Below are positions 46,620-56,784 of a DNA stretch of 64,000 nt, in pieces. Position 1 is the stretch's first letter, and each line of letters begins with the position of its first letter. Below the pieces are notes generated by a model. That model made no database searches. It saw nothing but the letters and a program-made list of their open reading frames with translations, and was not told where the DNA came from. Where the stretch lies: the NCBI GenBank assembly GCA_934426825.1, contig CAKRYI010000001.1:186001-250000 (forward strand). Reading direction: 5' to 3'. The DNA comes from an uncultured Acetatifactor sp. Its GTDB lineage: Bacteria; Bacillota; Clostridia; Lachnospirales; Lachnospiraceae. The position numbers were made by a program, and so were the translations under genes.

Positions 46620-48038
46620 TCAGGAAAATATGACTACCGGTGTTCCGATTTCCACCATATCATATAATTCCGCCACCTTATCCTTCGGTGTGTTGATACA
46701 TCCGTGGGAACCGTTATTCTGATAAATCGTTCCGCCGAATTCCTTTCGCCAGTTAGAATCATGAATTCCGATATTCCCCACAACCGGTATCCAGTATTTT
46801 ACCGGAGCCCTATAACCGGGACCTCGTAAAACCCTGTTCTTTTGTTTTCCGTAGACAAAAACCACGCCATCAGGTGTTCCCTGATTCTTGCTGGTGGTTC
46901 CCGTCACGACCTCGGTTTCCAATTTCAATTCGCCGGCTTCGTAATAGTACATTTTCTGTTCCGTCAAATCAATCTCGATATAGGTATCGCCGATGTCGTT
47001 TTTGCCCCGGACCACGCCTTCTTTTTCATAGGAAGGGATATGGAAAAGCACCTGACTTCCATGCGCCTCATCTGTAAGCAGCGTTTCTTTCAGATAAGCA
47101 ACTTCCGCTTTCTGATTTAACAGCGTTCCGTAAGTGCTTCCCTGTACCGTTACCACGTCACCTCTCGTACTCTGAAAACTCCGCTCTTTTTTGTAGGTGT
47201 CATATTCTTCCGCAAGGGAGGCGACAAAGCCCGCAATCCCCTCTTCGCTCAGGACAAAATTTCCTTCTTCATCCGTCACGGGAATTCCGTTTTCTTCCAA
47301 AAGGAAATCAGCCATCACAGCCGGGGTTAACGGAATCATTGCATCACCCATATCGTACTGAATGCTGCAATTCTGAAACTGTTCTACTTTTTCCCAAAGA
47401 TCCCTTGTCCGCTCCTGTTCCTCGGTGAGAGGGACGTCATAGTAACACTGAAATGCCGTCAAATCCACGGAGGTCTCACCCTCCCGTATCGCATCCTTCA
47501 CTACCCGAACGGCCTTCTCTGCGTCAAGGCGGTTGCTCTTTCCGTCATACAAAAAATATCCGTCCGTCCCGTTTCGTGCAAGAAGGTAATCTTCCGTGCG
47601 CCCGGTCTCCCGCTCTATGGGCGGCGCCGATAGAAAAGCCTGTTCCAGCGCCGTCTCATTGTAGGTAAAGGACGGACTTAAGGAGTGTTCCCTGTGAAAT
47701 GTAAGATTGTCCACCCAGAGGAGGGGATTCTGATTCTCCTTAAACCGCGTCAGCGCAGACAGATAATCACCATCGTATCCCAATTCCTCCAGATGCAGGG
47801 AAAAGCTGTCTCCCCGAATGTCGGTGACGGTAATAACCGGAGCTTTTATTCCGCTTTTCAATTCCGTGTTAACCTCCTCCACCGTCTTACCGGTACAGTA
47901 CACACCGTTAATCCAAGTGTTTACATAAAAACCGTCCCGATAATAATAGGCTATGAGAAAGTAACTCAAAAACAGCGCAATGAGAATCAGTAAAAGTATG
48001 AAAAATACTCTCTTTATTCCTCTCTTCATATCCGACAC
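46620..48038 (-). CDS. L,D-transpeptidase with peptidoglycan-binding domains
   Basis: A 472-residue protein starting at GTG behind AAGGG. An N-terminal helix (VFFILLLILIALFLSYFLIA) anchors it outside the membrane. Two PG_binding_4-like regions follow (about residues 45-130 and 190-290). The YkuD catalytic domain has IHDSNWRKEFGG and SHGCINTP with nucleophile C447. It should form 3-3 cross-links or attach proteins in the wall. The start lies eight bases after the ilvB stop, so it shares the leuB-ilvD-ilvB transcript. Confidence 0.93.
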   Translation of the reverse strand: MSDMKRGIKRVFFILLLILIALFLSYFLIAYYYRDGFYVNTWINGVYCTGKTVEEVNTELKSGIKAPVITVTDIRGDSFSLHLEELGYDGDYLSALTRFKENQNPLLWVDNLTFHREHSLSPSFTYNETALEQAFLSAPPIERETGRTEDYLLARNGTDGYFLYDGKSNRLDAEKAVRVVKDAIREGETSVDLTAFQCYYDVPLTEEQERTRDLWEKVEQFQNCSIQYDMGDAMIPLTPAVMADFLLEENGIPVTDEEGNFVLSEEGIAGFVASLAEEYDTYKKERSFQSTRGDVVTVQGSTYGTLLNQKAEVAYLKETLLTDEAHGSQVLFHIPSYEKEGVVRGKNDIGDTYIEIDLTEQKMYYYEAGELKLETEVVTGTTSKNQGTPDGVVFVYGKQKNRVLRGPGYRAPVKYWIPVVGNIGIHDSNWRKEFGGTIYQNNGSHGCINTPKDKVAELYDMVEIGTPVVIFS

Positions 48039-48046
48039 TTTATCCC

Positions 48047-49726
48047 TTATGAACGCTCTTTCAAGTCGTCCTCGTCAAACACATCCGCAATGGGTGCTCC
48101 CGCAGGAACCATGGGGAATACCTTGTCATCCTCCGGAATCATACACTCAATCAATACCGGCGCTTTTAAGGAAATTGCCTTTTCGATAGCGGGGGCAACT
48201 TCCTCTTTGGTCGTTACCCGGATTGCCGTACAGCCAAGCCCTTCCGCAACCTTGCAGAAATCTACCTTGTCATTCAAAACCGTCTGGGAATAACGCTTTC
48301 CGTAGAAAAGAGTCTGCCACTGGCGAACCATGCCGAGAACATGATTGTTAATGACAATCTGAATCACCGGAATGTTGTATCTGCTTGCGGTAGCCAGCTC
48401 ATTCATATTCATACGGAAACAGCCGTCACCCGCAATGTTGACACAAATTTTGTCGGGCTGTCCGACCTGCGCTCCGATGCAGGCACCCAGGCCGTAACCC
48501 ATGGTGCCGAGTCCGCCGGAGGACAGGAATGTACGGGGTTTTGTATAGGTATAATACTGAGCCGCCCACATCTGGTGCTGTCCCACATCCGTGGTAATGA
48601 TGGCGTCACCCTTTGTCACGCGGCACAGCTCCTCCATCACATAAGGACAGGATAACTGGGATTTATCATATTTCAAAGGATATTTCTCCTTTAATTCCTG
48701 AATGGTCTGCATCCACTCGGTATGCTCTCTCTTAATCAGTCTCTCGTTCAGTGTTGCAAGAACGGTTTTTAAATCGCCCACCAGAGAAGCGTCCACACGG
48801 ATATTTTTGTTTACCTCTGCCGCATCAATATCAATATGTATAATCTTTGCGTTTTCCGCAAACTTCTTGGCATTTCCGATAACACGGTCGGAAAATCTTG
48901 CGCCCAGCGCAATCAAAAGGTCGCACTGGCTGACACCGAGGTTGGAGGTTTTCGTACCGTGCATACCGATCATGCCGGTGTATCTTTTGCTTCTTCCGTC
49001 AAAAGCGCCCTTTGCCATCAGCGTGTCGCAAACCGGCGCGTCAATCAGTTCCGCAAACTTAGCGACCTCTTCCGATGCACCGGAAATTACGGCACCGCCA
49101 CCCAGATAAATATAGGGCTTTTTCGCCTGCTCTATGTATGCGATGACCTGATTCATTTCTTCCTGCGTATAATTTACAACCGGCTCCTCCGTTTTCGGCT
49201 CAACCGGTGTGTATTCGCACTCCGAAGCCGTCACGTCCTTGGTAATGTCCACCAGTACCGGACCGGGTCTGCCGCTCCTTGCGATATGGAATGCCTTGCG
49301 GATGGTGTCTGCAAGAATTTCCACATTCTTTACAATGAAACCGTGCTTTGTTATGGGCATTGTCACACCCGCAATGTCAACCTCCTGAAAACTGTCTTTT
49401 CCCAGCATGGGAAGATTTACATTGGCGGTAATCGCCACCATGGGAACGGAATCCATATATGCGGTTGCGATACCGGTCACTAAATTGGTTGCTCCGGGGC
49501 CGCTGGTTGCCATACAGACGCCGACTTTACCCGTGGCTCTTGCATATCCGTCCGCCGCATGCGCCGCACCCTGCTCGTGGGAAGTCAGCACATGACGGAT
49601 TTCGTTGCTGTGTTTGTAAAGAGCGTCATAGACATTCAGAATAGTGCCTCCGGGATAACCGAATACGGTATCCACTCCCTGCTCTTTCAGACATTCTATT
49701 ACAATTTCAGAACCTGTTAATTTCAT
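48047..49726 (-). CDS. ilvB: acetolactate synthase large subunit (second copy)
   Basis: A 559-residue ThDP enzyme close to the biosynthetic consensus: GYPGGTILNVYDAL, catalytic E51 in TSHEQGAAHAADGYARATGK, FAD/ThDP motifs including GDGCFRMNMNEL and VINN. It lies in an operon with leuB and ilvD but has no adjacent small subunit, so it may share one of those encoded at 14-15 kb. It is well diverged from the other large subunit. Confidence 0.95.
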   Translation of the reverse strand: MKLTGSEIVIECLKEQGVDTVFGYPGGTILNVYDALYKHSNEIRHVLTSHEQGAAHAADGYARATGKVGVCMATSGPGATNLVTGIATAYMDSVPMVAITANVNLPMLGKDSFQEVDIAGVTMPITKHGFIVKNVEILADTIRKAFHIARSGRPGPVLVDITKDVTASECEYTPVEPKTEEPVVNYTQEEMNQVIAYIEQAKKPYIYLGGGAVISGASEEVAKFAELIDAPVCDTLMAKGAFDGRSKRYTGMIGMHGTKTSNLGVSQCDLLIALGARFSDRVIGNAKKFAENAKIIHIDIDAAEVNKNIRVDASLVGDLKTVLATLNERLIKREHTEWMQTIQELKEKYPLKYDKSQLSCPYVMEELCRVTKGDAIITTDVGQHQMWAAQYYTYTKPRTFLSSGGLGTMGYGLGACIGAQVGQPDKICVNIAGDGCFRMNMNELATASRYNIPVIQIVINNHVLGMVRQWQTLFYGKRYSQTVLNDKVDFCKVAEGLGCTAIRVTTKEEVAPAIEKAISLKAPVLIECMIPEDDKVFPMVPAGAPIADVFDEDDLKERS

Positions 49727-49756
49727 GATTCAATCCTCCGATTCCTGTCACAATCC

Positions 49757-51433
49757 TTACTGGTTTTTGGAGGGTACCTCCAATACGGCTCCCCTGTTTC
49801 CGCTTGTTACCAGTTCGCGGTATCTGGAAAGATAACCGGTGGTAACTTTGGGCTCTCTCGGCTGCCATTTTGCTTTTCTCTCAGCCAGAACTTCATCGGA
49901 CACCAGCATATCCAGTTTGTTTTCGGGAATGTTGATGCGGATGATGTCTCCCTCCTCCACAAGGGCAATGGGGCCACCCACTGCAGCTTCCGGAGATACA
50001 TGGCCGATGGAAGCGCCTCTGGATGCGCCGGAGAAACGTCCGTCGGTAATCAGCGCCACACTGGAGCCAAGTCCCATTCCTGCGATGGCTGAGGTCGGAT
50101 TGAGCATTTCTCTCATGCCGGGGCCGCCTTTCGGTCCTTCATAACGGATAACCACCACGTCACCCGCAACAATTTTACCGCCCTTGATTGCTGCAATAGC
50201 GTCCTCCTCGCAGTCAAATACTCTCGCAGGGCCTTCATGCACTAACATTTCCGGTGCCACTGCGGAACGTTTTACAACGCCGCTGTCCGGTGCAAGATTT
50301 CCCTTTAATACCGCAATACCGCCGGTAACGGAATAAGGATTGTCAATGGGGCGGATAACTTCGGGATTCTTGTTGACACAGTTCTTAATATTTTCACCGA
50401 TAGTCTGTCCGGAAACGGTCATGCAGTCTAAGTTCAACAGATTTTTCTTTGCCAGTTCATTCATAACGGCATAAACACCGCCGGCTTCGTTCAAATCTTC
50501 CATGTAAGTGGGGCCTGCCGGTGCTAAATGACACAGGTTCGGCGTCTTTGCGGACAATTCATTGGCAATGTCCAGATTCAGGTCAACCCCTGCCTCCCTT
50601 GCAATAGCGGGAAGGTGAAGCATGGTGTTGGTGGAGCAGCCGAGTGCCATATCCACGGTCATGGCATTCATAAACGCATCTTCCGTCATAATGTCTCTGG
50701 GTTTGATGTCCTTTTCCACCATCTCCATAATCTTCATGCCGGCATGCTTTGCCAGGCGGATTCTCTCGGAGTATACGGCAGGAATGGTTCCGTTTCCTTT
50801 TAATCCCATACCGATGGCTTCGGTCAGACAGTTCATAGAGTTTGCGGTATACATACCGGAGCAGGAACCGCAGGTAGGGCAAACCTTTTCCTCAAACTCG
50901 GACAGCTCTTCCATTGTCATGGTTCCCGCAGCCACGCTGCCCACTGCCTCAAACATGGAGGAAAGGCTTCTCTTCTGTCCGTGTACATGACCGGCAAGCA
51001 TGGGACCGCCGGATACAAATACGGTGGGGATATTCAGCCTTGCGGCAGCCATCAAAAGACCGGGTACGTTTTTGTCACAGTTGGGAATACATACCAGACC
51101 GTCAAAGCCATGAGCCAAAGCCATGCACTCTGTGCTGTCCGCAATCAAATCTCTGGTAACCAGAGAATATTTCATACCGATATGTCCCATGGCAATTCCA
51201 TCACAGACTGCAATTGCCGGGAACACAACCGGCATACCGCCTGCCATCGCAACGCCCATCTTGACAGCTTCCACAATTTTATCCAGATTCATATGTCCCG
51301 GTACAATTTCATTGTAAGAACTTACAATACCAATCATCGGACGCTTACGTTCTTCCTCGGTAAAGCCGAGTGCATTAAAAAGACTTCTGTGCGGCGCCTG
51401 CGCGGTGCCTGTTTTTACGGAATCACTTCTCAT
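49757..51433 (-). CDS. ilvD: dihydroxy-acid dehydratase
   Basis: A 558-residue Fe-S dehydratase acting after IlvC in valine and isoleucine synthesis. Cluster ligands are in [11 protein letters not shown] and [18 protein letters not shown]-terminal landmarks are [18 protein letters not shown] and [20 protein letters not shown]. Length is normal. It sits between leuB and ilvB with short gaps (37 and 30 bases). Confidence 0.97.
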   Translation of the reverse strand: MRSDSVKTGTAQAPHRSLFNALGFTEEERKRPMIGIVSSYNEIVPGHMNLDKIVEAVKMGVAMAGGMPVVFPAIAVCDGIAMGHIGMKYSLVTRDLIADSTECMALAHGFDGLVCIPNCDKNVPGLLMAAARLNIPTVFVSGGPMLAGHVHGQKRSLSSMFEAVGSVAAGTMTMEELSEFEEKVCPTCGSCSGMYTANSMNCLTEAIGMGLKGNGTIPAVYSERIRLAKHAGMKIMEMVEKDIKPRDIMTEDAFMNAMTVDMALGCSTNTMLHLPAIAREAGVDLNLDIANELSAKTPNLCHLAPAGPTYMEDLNEAGGVYAVMNELAKKNLLNLDCMTVSGQTIGENIKNCVNKNPEVIRPIDNPYSVTGGIAVLKGNLAPDSGVVKRSAVAPEMLVHEGPARVFDCEEDAIAAIKGGKIVAGDVVVIRYEGPKGGPGMREMLNPTSAIAGMGLGSSVALITDGRFSGASRGASIGHVSPEAAVGGPIALVEEGDIIRINIPENKLDMLVSDEVLAERKAKWQPREPKVTTGYLSRYRELVTSGNRGAVLEVPSKNQ

Positions 51434-51470
51434 ATTCGCTTACCTCACTCCTATATTCTTTATCCTAATC

Positions 51471-52556
51471 TTACTGAATTCTCTCTGCCAGTAAATCACC
51501 CATTTTGCTGCAGCCTACCTTGGTACAGCCTTCCGACATAATATCTATTGTGCGGAAACCGTCCTTCAAAACCTGCTTTACCGCATTTTCAATAGAAGCC
51601 GCCTCTTTGTCCAAATCAAAGCTGAAACGAAGCATCATTGCCGCACTGAGAATGGTCGCAATGGGATTGGCAATGTCCTGTCCCGCAATATCGGGGGCGG
51701 AACCGTGGCTCGGCTCGTACAGACCAAACTTGGTATCGTTTAAGCTGGCGCTCGCAAGCATACCGATGGAACCGGTCACCATACTTGCCTCGTCGGAAAG
51801 AATGTCGCCAAACATATTCTCGGTCAGAATTACATCAAACTGGGCAGGGTCTTTTACAAGCTGCATAGCGCAGTTGTCCACCAGCATATGTTCCAACGTA
51901 ACCTCAGGATAATCCTTTGCCACTTCCTCCACCACTTTTCTCCAAAGTCTGGAAGAATCCAGCACGTTTGCCTTATCCACGCTGGTCACTTTCTTTTTGC
52001 GCTTCATGGCAATGTCAAAGCCCTTGATGGCAATGCGGCGAATCTCATTTTCATCATAGGTCAGCGTATCAATCGCCTTTCTGACGCCGTTTTCCTCTAT
52101 GGTCTTGCGCTCACCGAAATAAAGTCCTCCGGTCAGCTCTCTCATAATCATCATATCGAAACCGGCCTTGCTGATTTCCTCTTTTAAAGGGCAGGCACCG
52201 GACAACTCATCATACAATACCGCAGGACGCAGATTTGCAAACAGATTCAGGGATTTGCGCAGCTTTAAAAGTCCTGCTTCCGGGCGCAGATTGGGGGGCA
52301 GTTTATACCACGGGGAGGTAGTGGTGTTGCCGCCGATGGAACCCATGAGCACAGCGTCTGCCGCTTTTGCGGTGGCAATCGCTTCCTCTGTCAAAGGCTC
52401 TCCGCAGGCATCGATGGATGCGCCTCCCATTAAAATATCCGTATAAATCATTTTGTGACCGTATACAGCAGCTACTTTATCCAGAACCTTTTTTGCTTCC
52501 GTCACGATTTCCGGTCCGATTCCGTCACCGGGAATGCAGGTAATATGTAATTCCAT
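51471..52556 (-). CDS. leuB: 3-isopropylmalate dehydrogenase
   Basis: A 361-residue NAD-dependent enzyme that oxidises and decarboxylates 3-isopropylmalate. Visible motifs are [40 protein letters not shown] and the NAD site [15 protein letters not shown]. First gene of leuB-ilvD-ilvB-ldt. The rest of the leucine genes (leuCD) are at 8-9.6 kb. No leader peptide or T-box is seen; a hairpin lies about 50 bases upstream. Confidence 0.97.
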   Translation of the reverse strand: MELHITCIPGDGIGPEIVTEAKKVLDKVAAVYGHKMIYTDILMGGASIDACGEPLTEEAIATAKAADAVLMGSIGGNTTTSPWYKLPPNLRPEAGLLKLRKSLNLFANLRPAVLYDELSGACPLKEEISKAGFDMMIMRELTGGLYFGERKTIEENGVRKAIDTLTYDENEIRRIAIKGFDIAMKRKKKVTSVDKANVLDSSRLWRKVVEEVAKDYPEVTLEHMLVDNCAMQLVKDPAQFDVILTENMFGDILSDEASMVTGSIGMLASASLNDTKFGLYEPSHGSAPDIAGQDIANPIATILSAAMMLRFSFDLDKEAASIENAVKQVLKDGFRTIDIMSEGCTKVGCSKMGDLLAERIQ

Positions 52557-52604
52557 ATTATGATACGCTCCTTTTTCTTATTTTAACTTACTTTATTTTA
52601 ATAG

Positions 52605-52632
52605 TAAGGCAGTGCCGATTGGCACTGCCTTA
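52605..52632 (-). terminator. strong hairpin between yajC and leuB
   Basis: A perfect 12-bp stem (TAAGGCAGTGCC / GGCACTGCCTTA) with a four-base loop. The sequence after it on the minus strand (CTATTAAAATAAAG) has no clean T-run, so it may be an attenuating or stabilising hairpin rather than a full terminator. Confidence 0.6.
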
Positions 52633-52644
52633 TCTTGCTTTCGC

Positions 52645-52971
52645 TTAGTTCTCGTTCGCTTTTTCCACACGTCTGATTGCGGATTTTTCCATCGGGATGC
52701 GGCAGTTTTTGTTGTTACCGAATTCAACGATTACGGTGTCATCCTGAATATCAATTACAATTCCGTAAAACCCGGATGTTGTCAGCACACAATCACCTGT
52801 CTCCAATGCAGCCAGCATAGCCGCAACTTTCTTCTGCTCATTTTTCTGCGGTCTCATAAAGAAAAACCACAATGCGCCAAATAATGCTGCATAAACCAAA
52901 ATCATGGTAAGCAGTCCCATGGAGCTTCCCGCGTTTCCAGCGGCGCTACCGGCCTCTAATAAAATTCCCAT
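52645..52971 (-). CDS. yajC: preprotein translocase subunit YajC
   Basis: A 108-residue protein with one N-terminal helix (LLTMILVYAALFGALWFFF) followed by MRPQKNEQKK, the standard YajC signature, and a small cytoplasmic domain (TGDCVLTTSGFYGIVIDIQD). It assists SecDF and YidC at the Sec translocon. Located after tgt, the usual neighbourhood. Confidence 0.95.
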   Translation of the reverse strand: MGILLEAGSAAGNAGSSMGLLTMILVYAALFGALWFFFMRPQKNEQKKVAAMLAALETGDCVLTTSGFYGIVIDIQDDTVIVEFGNNKNCRIPMEKSAIRRVEKANEN

Positions 52972-53021
52972 TGTTCCTCCATTCCGGCATATATGCCTGT
53001 AAAAAGACTTTACGAATATTT

Positions 53022-53050
53022 ATGATACACAATAATTGCCTGTGGGGCAA
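53022..53050 (-). promoter_or_regulatory. promoter for yajC
   Basis: Minus strand TTGCCC (53045-53050), 17-base spacer, TATCAT (53022-53027). A GGCATATATGCC palindrome (52986-52997) lies in the leader. Confidence 0.5.
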
Positions 53051-53095
53051 GTCCTTTTCCGAAAATTTCATATTTTCGTGCTTTTCTTTCGACTC

Positions 53096-54229
53096 TTAAT
53101 CCAGCGGAGTTGCCATGTTTTCCAGTTTTTTACGCTTATACTCCGCAAACCTTCCCTCGTCTAACGCATCTCTGATTTCCGTCATCATAGTGTTATAAAA
53201 ATACAGATTATGCAAAACACAGAGGCGCATGCCAAGCATTTCCTTTGCTTTCAGAAGGTGTCTGATATAGGCTCTGGAATACCGTTTACATGCGGGACAG
53301 CCGCAGCCTTCCTCAATAGGTCTGTCGTCCAGCTCATACTTTGCATTGAACAGATTGATTTTGCCGTGATTGGTGTATAAATGTCCGTGTCTGCCGTTTC
53401 TGGTGGGGTACACGCAGTCAAAGAAATCCACGCCGCGCTCTACGCCTTCCAGAATATTGGCGGGAGTACCCACTCCCATCAGGTACGTCGGTTTCTCCAA
53501 AGGCAGATACGGAACGACTTCATCCAAAATATGGTACATCTCCTCATGGGTCTCTCCCACGGCAAGACCGCCCACCGCATAGCCGTCCAAGTCAAATTCC
53601 GCAATTCTCTTGGCGTGCTCAATGCGAATGTCCGGATAAACCGCGCCCTGATTGATACCGAACAGCATCTGATGCGGGTTTATGGTGTCTTCCAGTCCGT
53701 TCAGTCTTGTCATTTCTCTTTTGCAGCGCTCCAGCCAGCGGGTGGTTCGCTCCACGGACGCCTGTACATAAGCCCTGTCCGCCTTGCTCGGTGCACACTC
53801 GTCAAAAGCCATGGCAATGGTGGAACCGAGGTTTGACTGTATCTGCATACTTTCTTCCGGCCCCATGAAAATCTTATGTCCGTCAATGTGGGAGTTAAAA
53901 TAAACACCCTCCTCTTTGATTTTGCGGAGTCCTGCCAGAGAAAAAACCTGAAATCCGCCGGAATCCGTCAGGATTGGTTTGTCCCATGACATAAATTTGT
54001 GAAGTCCGCCCAGTTGCCGGATAACACGGTCTCCGGGACGCACATGCAGATGATAGGTGTTGGAAAGCTCTACCTGTGTTCCGATTTGTTCCAAATCTGC
54101 GGTGGAAACTGCACCTTTAATAGCTGCCACTGTTCCTACATTCATAAATACAGGGGTCTGGATAACGCCGTGCACGGTATGAAATTCTCCACGCTTAGCT
54201 CTTCCCTCCTGTTTTAACAGACGATACAT
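53096..54229 (-). CDS. tgt: tRNA-guanine (queuine) transglycosylase
   Basis: A 377-residue enzyme that swaps guanine 34 for the queuosine precursor in GUN-anticodon tRNAs. Active-site motifs are LTDSGGFQVFSLA and DCVYPTRNGRHG; the zinc site is CGCPACKRYSR with the later histidine in CVLHNLYFY. The ATG immediately follows the vanY stop (TAAATG), so the two are coupled. Confidence 0.97.
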   Translation of the reverse strand: MYRLLKQEGRAKRGEFHTVHGVIQTPVFMNVGTVAAIKGAVSTADLEQIGTQVELSNTYHLHVRPGDRVIRQLGGLHKFMSWDKPILTDSGGFQVFSLAGLRKIKEEGVYFNSHIDGHKIFMGPEESMQIQSNLGSTIAMAFDECAPSKADRAYVQASVERTTRWLERCKREMTRLNGLEDTINPHQMLFGINQGAVYPDIRIEHAKRIAEFDLDGYAVGGLAVGETHEEMYHILDEVVPYLPLEKPTYLMGVGTPANILEGVERGVDFFDCVYPTRNGRHGHLYTNHGKINLFNAKYELDDRPIEEGCGCPACKRYSRAYIRHLLKAKEMLGMRLCVLHNLYFYNTMMTEIRDALDEGRFAEYKRKKLENMATPLD

Positions 54230-55321
54230 TTATTCCAGTTCCTCCCAAAATTCTTCTAATGTAATGCCATTCTTCATAATAACGGTTGCCGCATCCTCAC
54301 CGACATACCGAAAATGCCACGGCTCGTATTCGATTCCCGTAATATATTCCTTGTCCAGCGGATAGCGGAGAATAAAGCCAAACCGGTAACTGTTTTCCGC
54401 AAGCCATTTGCCTGCCTTGGTATCCCCGAAACCGGCATCCAAAATCACATATTCATCCGAAACAATGTCAAGCGCAAGACCTATCTGGTGTTCACTGGCT
54501 CCCGGCACCGTAACCGCCTGCCCTGCCAGTTGGTATGCCTCCACAAAGGACATTCCCCGGTTCATATAGCGGGTGATTTTGCGGTTAAAAAGCATTTCCT
54601 GCCTTTCCGTGTCACGGTAAGGGGAACAGATAACCAGATTGACGGAATCCTCTTTCGCCGCCTGCAGCATATCTCTTAAATCATCAATGATTCTCTCATC
54701 ACAGCGCATGGTGCTTGTAATATTGCCAAGCTCAAAGGTATAGTCATCCGGAATGGAATGCTGTTTGTTAATCAGCACCAGTCTCCAGTCATCACTTGAA
54801 AACTCCGAAATACTTTTCGTCTCCGGTGTATGCCCTAAGGCGCCTTCTTCATTGGAATCTTCCGGATTGTCCGCATTATCCCGGCCTTTCCGGTTCTCCG
54901 TTGACTTCAAAATATCATCCGCATCATACTTGCCGATAATATCAAGCCCATGGGAAGTTTCGTCATATTCGTAGCCGTCCATGACATCCTCGTCGTCCAA
55001 AAGTTCCACCGTTGTAATGTCCAGTTCCTCCTCTTCCGCGAGGGAAACCTTTTTGTCTACACTGCCGTCTCCCTCTATCCAGCTTGTGTCGCCGGAGGAA
55101 GTGACAAACAGGGGGAACGAGAAACTGCTGTACACAACAAAAAGAAGGAATGTCATGGCAAGAACCGCAAACCGTTTGCCATTCCCTCTGCAATAATCAA
55201 CCGCACGGAAAAGAAATACCCATACCATCAGTACCGGTAAAATAAGCACTCTGCACACCTGATTTTTTTTGCCGATATTCAATAGTTTGATTCTGACACG
55301 TTCCTCTATTGATTTTCTCAT
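54230..55321 (-). CDS. D-alanyl-D-alanine carboxypeptidase, M15B (VanY-like)
   Basis: ATG 55321 is preferred over TTG 55330. The 363-residue protein has one N-terminal membrane helix (AVLAMTFLLFVVYSSFSFPL), then an acidic linker of some 100 residues (EEEELDITTVELLDDEDVMD and similar) and the peptidase domain. Zinc and catalytic residues are in SEHQIGLALDI and EPWHFRYVG. It trims the terminal D-Ala of peptidoglycan stem peptides outside the membrane. It runs straight into tgt. Confidence 0.92.
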   Translation of the reverse strand: MRKSIEERVRIKLLNIGKKNQVCRVLILPVLMVWVFLFRAVDYCRGNGKRFAVLAMTFLLFVVYSSFSFPLFVTSSGDTSWIEGDGSVDKKVSLAEEEELDITTVELLDDEDVMDGYEYDETSHGLDIIGKYDADDILKSTENRKGRDNADNPEDSNEEGALGHTPETKSISEFSSDDWRLVLINKQHSIPDDYTFELGNITSTMRCDERIIDDLRDMLQAAKEDSVNLVICSPYRDTERQEMLFNRKITRYMNRGMSFVEAYQLAGQAVTVPGASEHQIGLALDIVSDEYVILDAGFGDTKAGKWLAENSYRFGFILRYPLDKEYITGIEYEPWHFRYVGEDAATVIMKNGITLEEFWEELE

Positions 55322-55402
55322 TCGTTCCAAACCCTATTTTAACCTATTTGAATCAATGATAACATATTCTCATTTAAAGTGCATCTGTTTTTATTAAAAA
55401 AG

Positions 55403-55431
55403 TTGCCAATTTACGCACAATTCGCTATAAT
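55403..55431 (+). promoter_or_regulatory. promoter for aroC
   Basis: TTGCCA (55403-55408), 17-base spacer, TATAAT (55426-55431), about 55 bases before the aroC start. Confidence 0.75.
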
Positions 55432-55485
55432 TTACGGATAGTAACGTTTGTATCGGATATACGGATGCGGAAAGGATGTACGAAT

Positions 55486-56592
55486 ATGGCAGGTTCATCA
55501 TTTGGAACAATTTTTAAAATAACCACATGGGGGGAATCCCACGGAAAGGCACTGGGTGTTGTGATTGACGGCTGCCCCGCCGGTCTTGAGTTATCCGAGG
55601 CAGATATTCAGAAATATCTCGACAGAAGAAAGCCCGGTACCAGCTCCATCACTACCCCGAGAAAAGAGGCGGACGAGGTGGAAATTCTCTCCGGCGTTTT
55701 TGAAGGCAGAACCACCGGAACCCCTATCTCCCTAATGGTTCGCAATACTTCCCAGATTTCCAAAGATTACAGCGAAATTGCGTCCTGCTACCGTCCCGGT
55801 CATGCAGATTACACCTTTGATGCAAAATACGGTTTCCGGGATTACAGGGGCGGCGGTCGCTCCTCCGGCAGAGAAACCATAGGCCGTGTTGCCGCTGGTG
55901 CCGTTGCCTGTAAAATATTAAAAGAAATGGGAATCACGGTTCAGGCGTACACCCGCTCCATCGGACCCGTTTCCATAAATCCCGACAGTTTTTGTGAGGA
56001 AGCAATTCTCTCCACTGCCACCGCCATGCCGGATTTCGAGGCAGACAAAAAGGCTCTCGCTTATTTGGAGGAGGCAAAAAAGAACTTTGACTCCGTGGGC
56101 GGCGTTATGGAATGTGTTGTGAAGGGTGCCCCCGCCGGTATCGGAGATCCCGTATTTGAAAAATTGGACGCCAATCTTTCAAAAGCCATTATGTCCATCG
56201 GTGCCGTGAAAGCGGTGGAAATCGGGGACGGTATTCAGGTATCGGGACGCTGCGGCAGTGAAAACAATGACGCTTTCCGCACAGAGAACGGCAAAACCGC
56301 GAAAGCGACAAATCATGCCGGCGGTATTTTGGGCGGTATCAGCGACGGTGATACCATTGTCCTGCGGGCACACGTAAAGCCCACCCCTTCCATTTTCCGC
56401 ACCCAGCAGACCGTAAACAAACAGGGGGAGGAAATCGACATTGCAATTAAGGGCAGACACGACCCGGTGATTGTTCCCAGAGCCGTGGTTGTCATGGAAT
56501 GTATGACAGCGCTTACCCTTTTGGACGCCATGATGGTGCAGATGAGTGCAAGACTGGATTATATGAAGGATTTTTACAACCGCGACAAATAG
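55486..56592 (+). CDS. aroC: chorismate synthase
   Basis: Start at ATG 55486, behind AAAGGATG, seven codons inside the longest frame. The 368-residue FMN-dependent enzyme makes chorismate, the branch point to aromatic amino acids. Signatures are TTWGESHGKALGVVIDGCPAG, GHADYTFDAKYGFRDYRGGG, GRSSGRETIGRVAAGAVA and RHDPVIVPRAVVVME. It stands alone on the plus strand. Confidence 0.97.
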   Translation: MAGSSFGTIFKITTWGESHGKALGVVIDGCPAGLELSEADIQKYLDRRKPGTSSITTPRKEADEVEILSGVFEGRTTGTPISLMVRNTSQISKDYSEIASCYRPGHADYTFDAKYGFRDYRGGGRSSGRETIGRVAAGAVACKILKEMGITVQAYTRSIGPVSINPDSFCEEAILSTATAMPDFEADKKALAYLEEAKKNFDSVGGVMECVVKGAPAGIGDPVFEKLDANLSKAIMSIGAVKAVEIGDGIQVSGRCGSENNDAFRTENGKTAKATNHAGGILGGISDGDTIVLRAHVKPTPSIFRTQQTVNKQGEEIDIAIKGRHDPVIVPRAVVVMECMTALTLLDAMMVQMSARLDYMKDFYNRDK

Positions 56593-56710
56593 ATATAGAT
56601 ATGAAAATGTACATCACAATGTAGATATAGCACCACACTATAGATGTAAATGCACATTACATATCTAATGCTGTATATATCTGTGAAAATATAAAATACC
56701 GTTTACTTAA

Positions 56711-56760
56711 AAAACCTGTATCCGACCATGCCACTCAAGGCAAATCAGATACAGGCTTTT
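56711..56760. terminator. bidirectional terminator
   Basis: CCTGTATC (56715-56722) pairs with GATACAGG (56748-56755); CTTTTATTATT follows on the plus strand and TTTTTT on the minus. It separates convergent aroC and the lactonase gene. The 120 bases before it are AT-rich and hold no visible gene. Confidence 0.8.
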
Positions 56761-56784
56761 ATTATTTTTTCCACATTTCCCTGC

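Noticed and set aside
52557..52645. Leucine T-box or leader-peptide attenuator before leuB
   Set aside because: Only about 90 bases, no T-box sequence (TGGNACCGCG type) and no Leu-rich short frame; only one hairpin is present.
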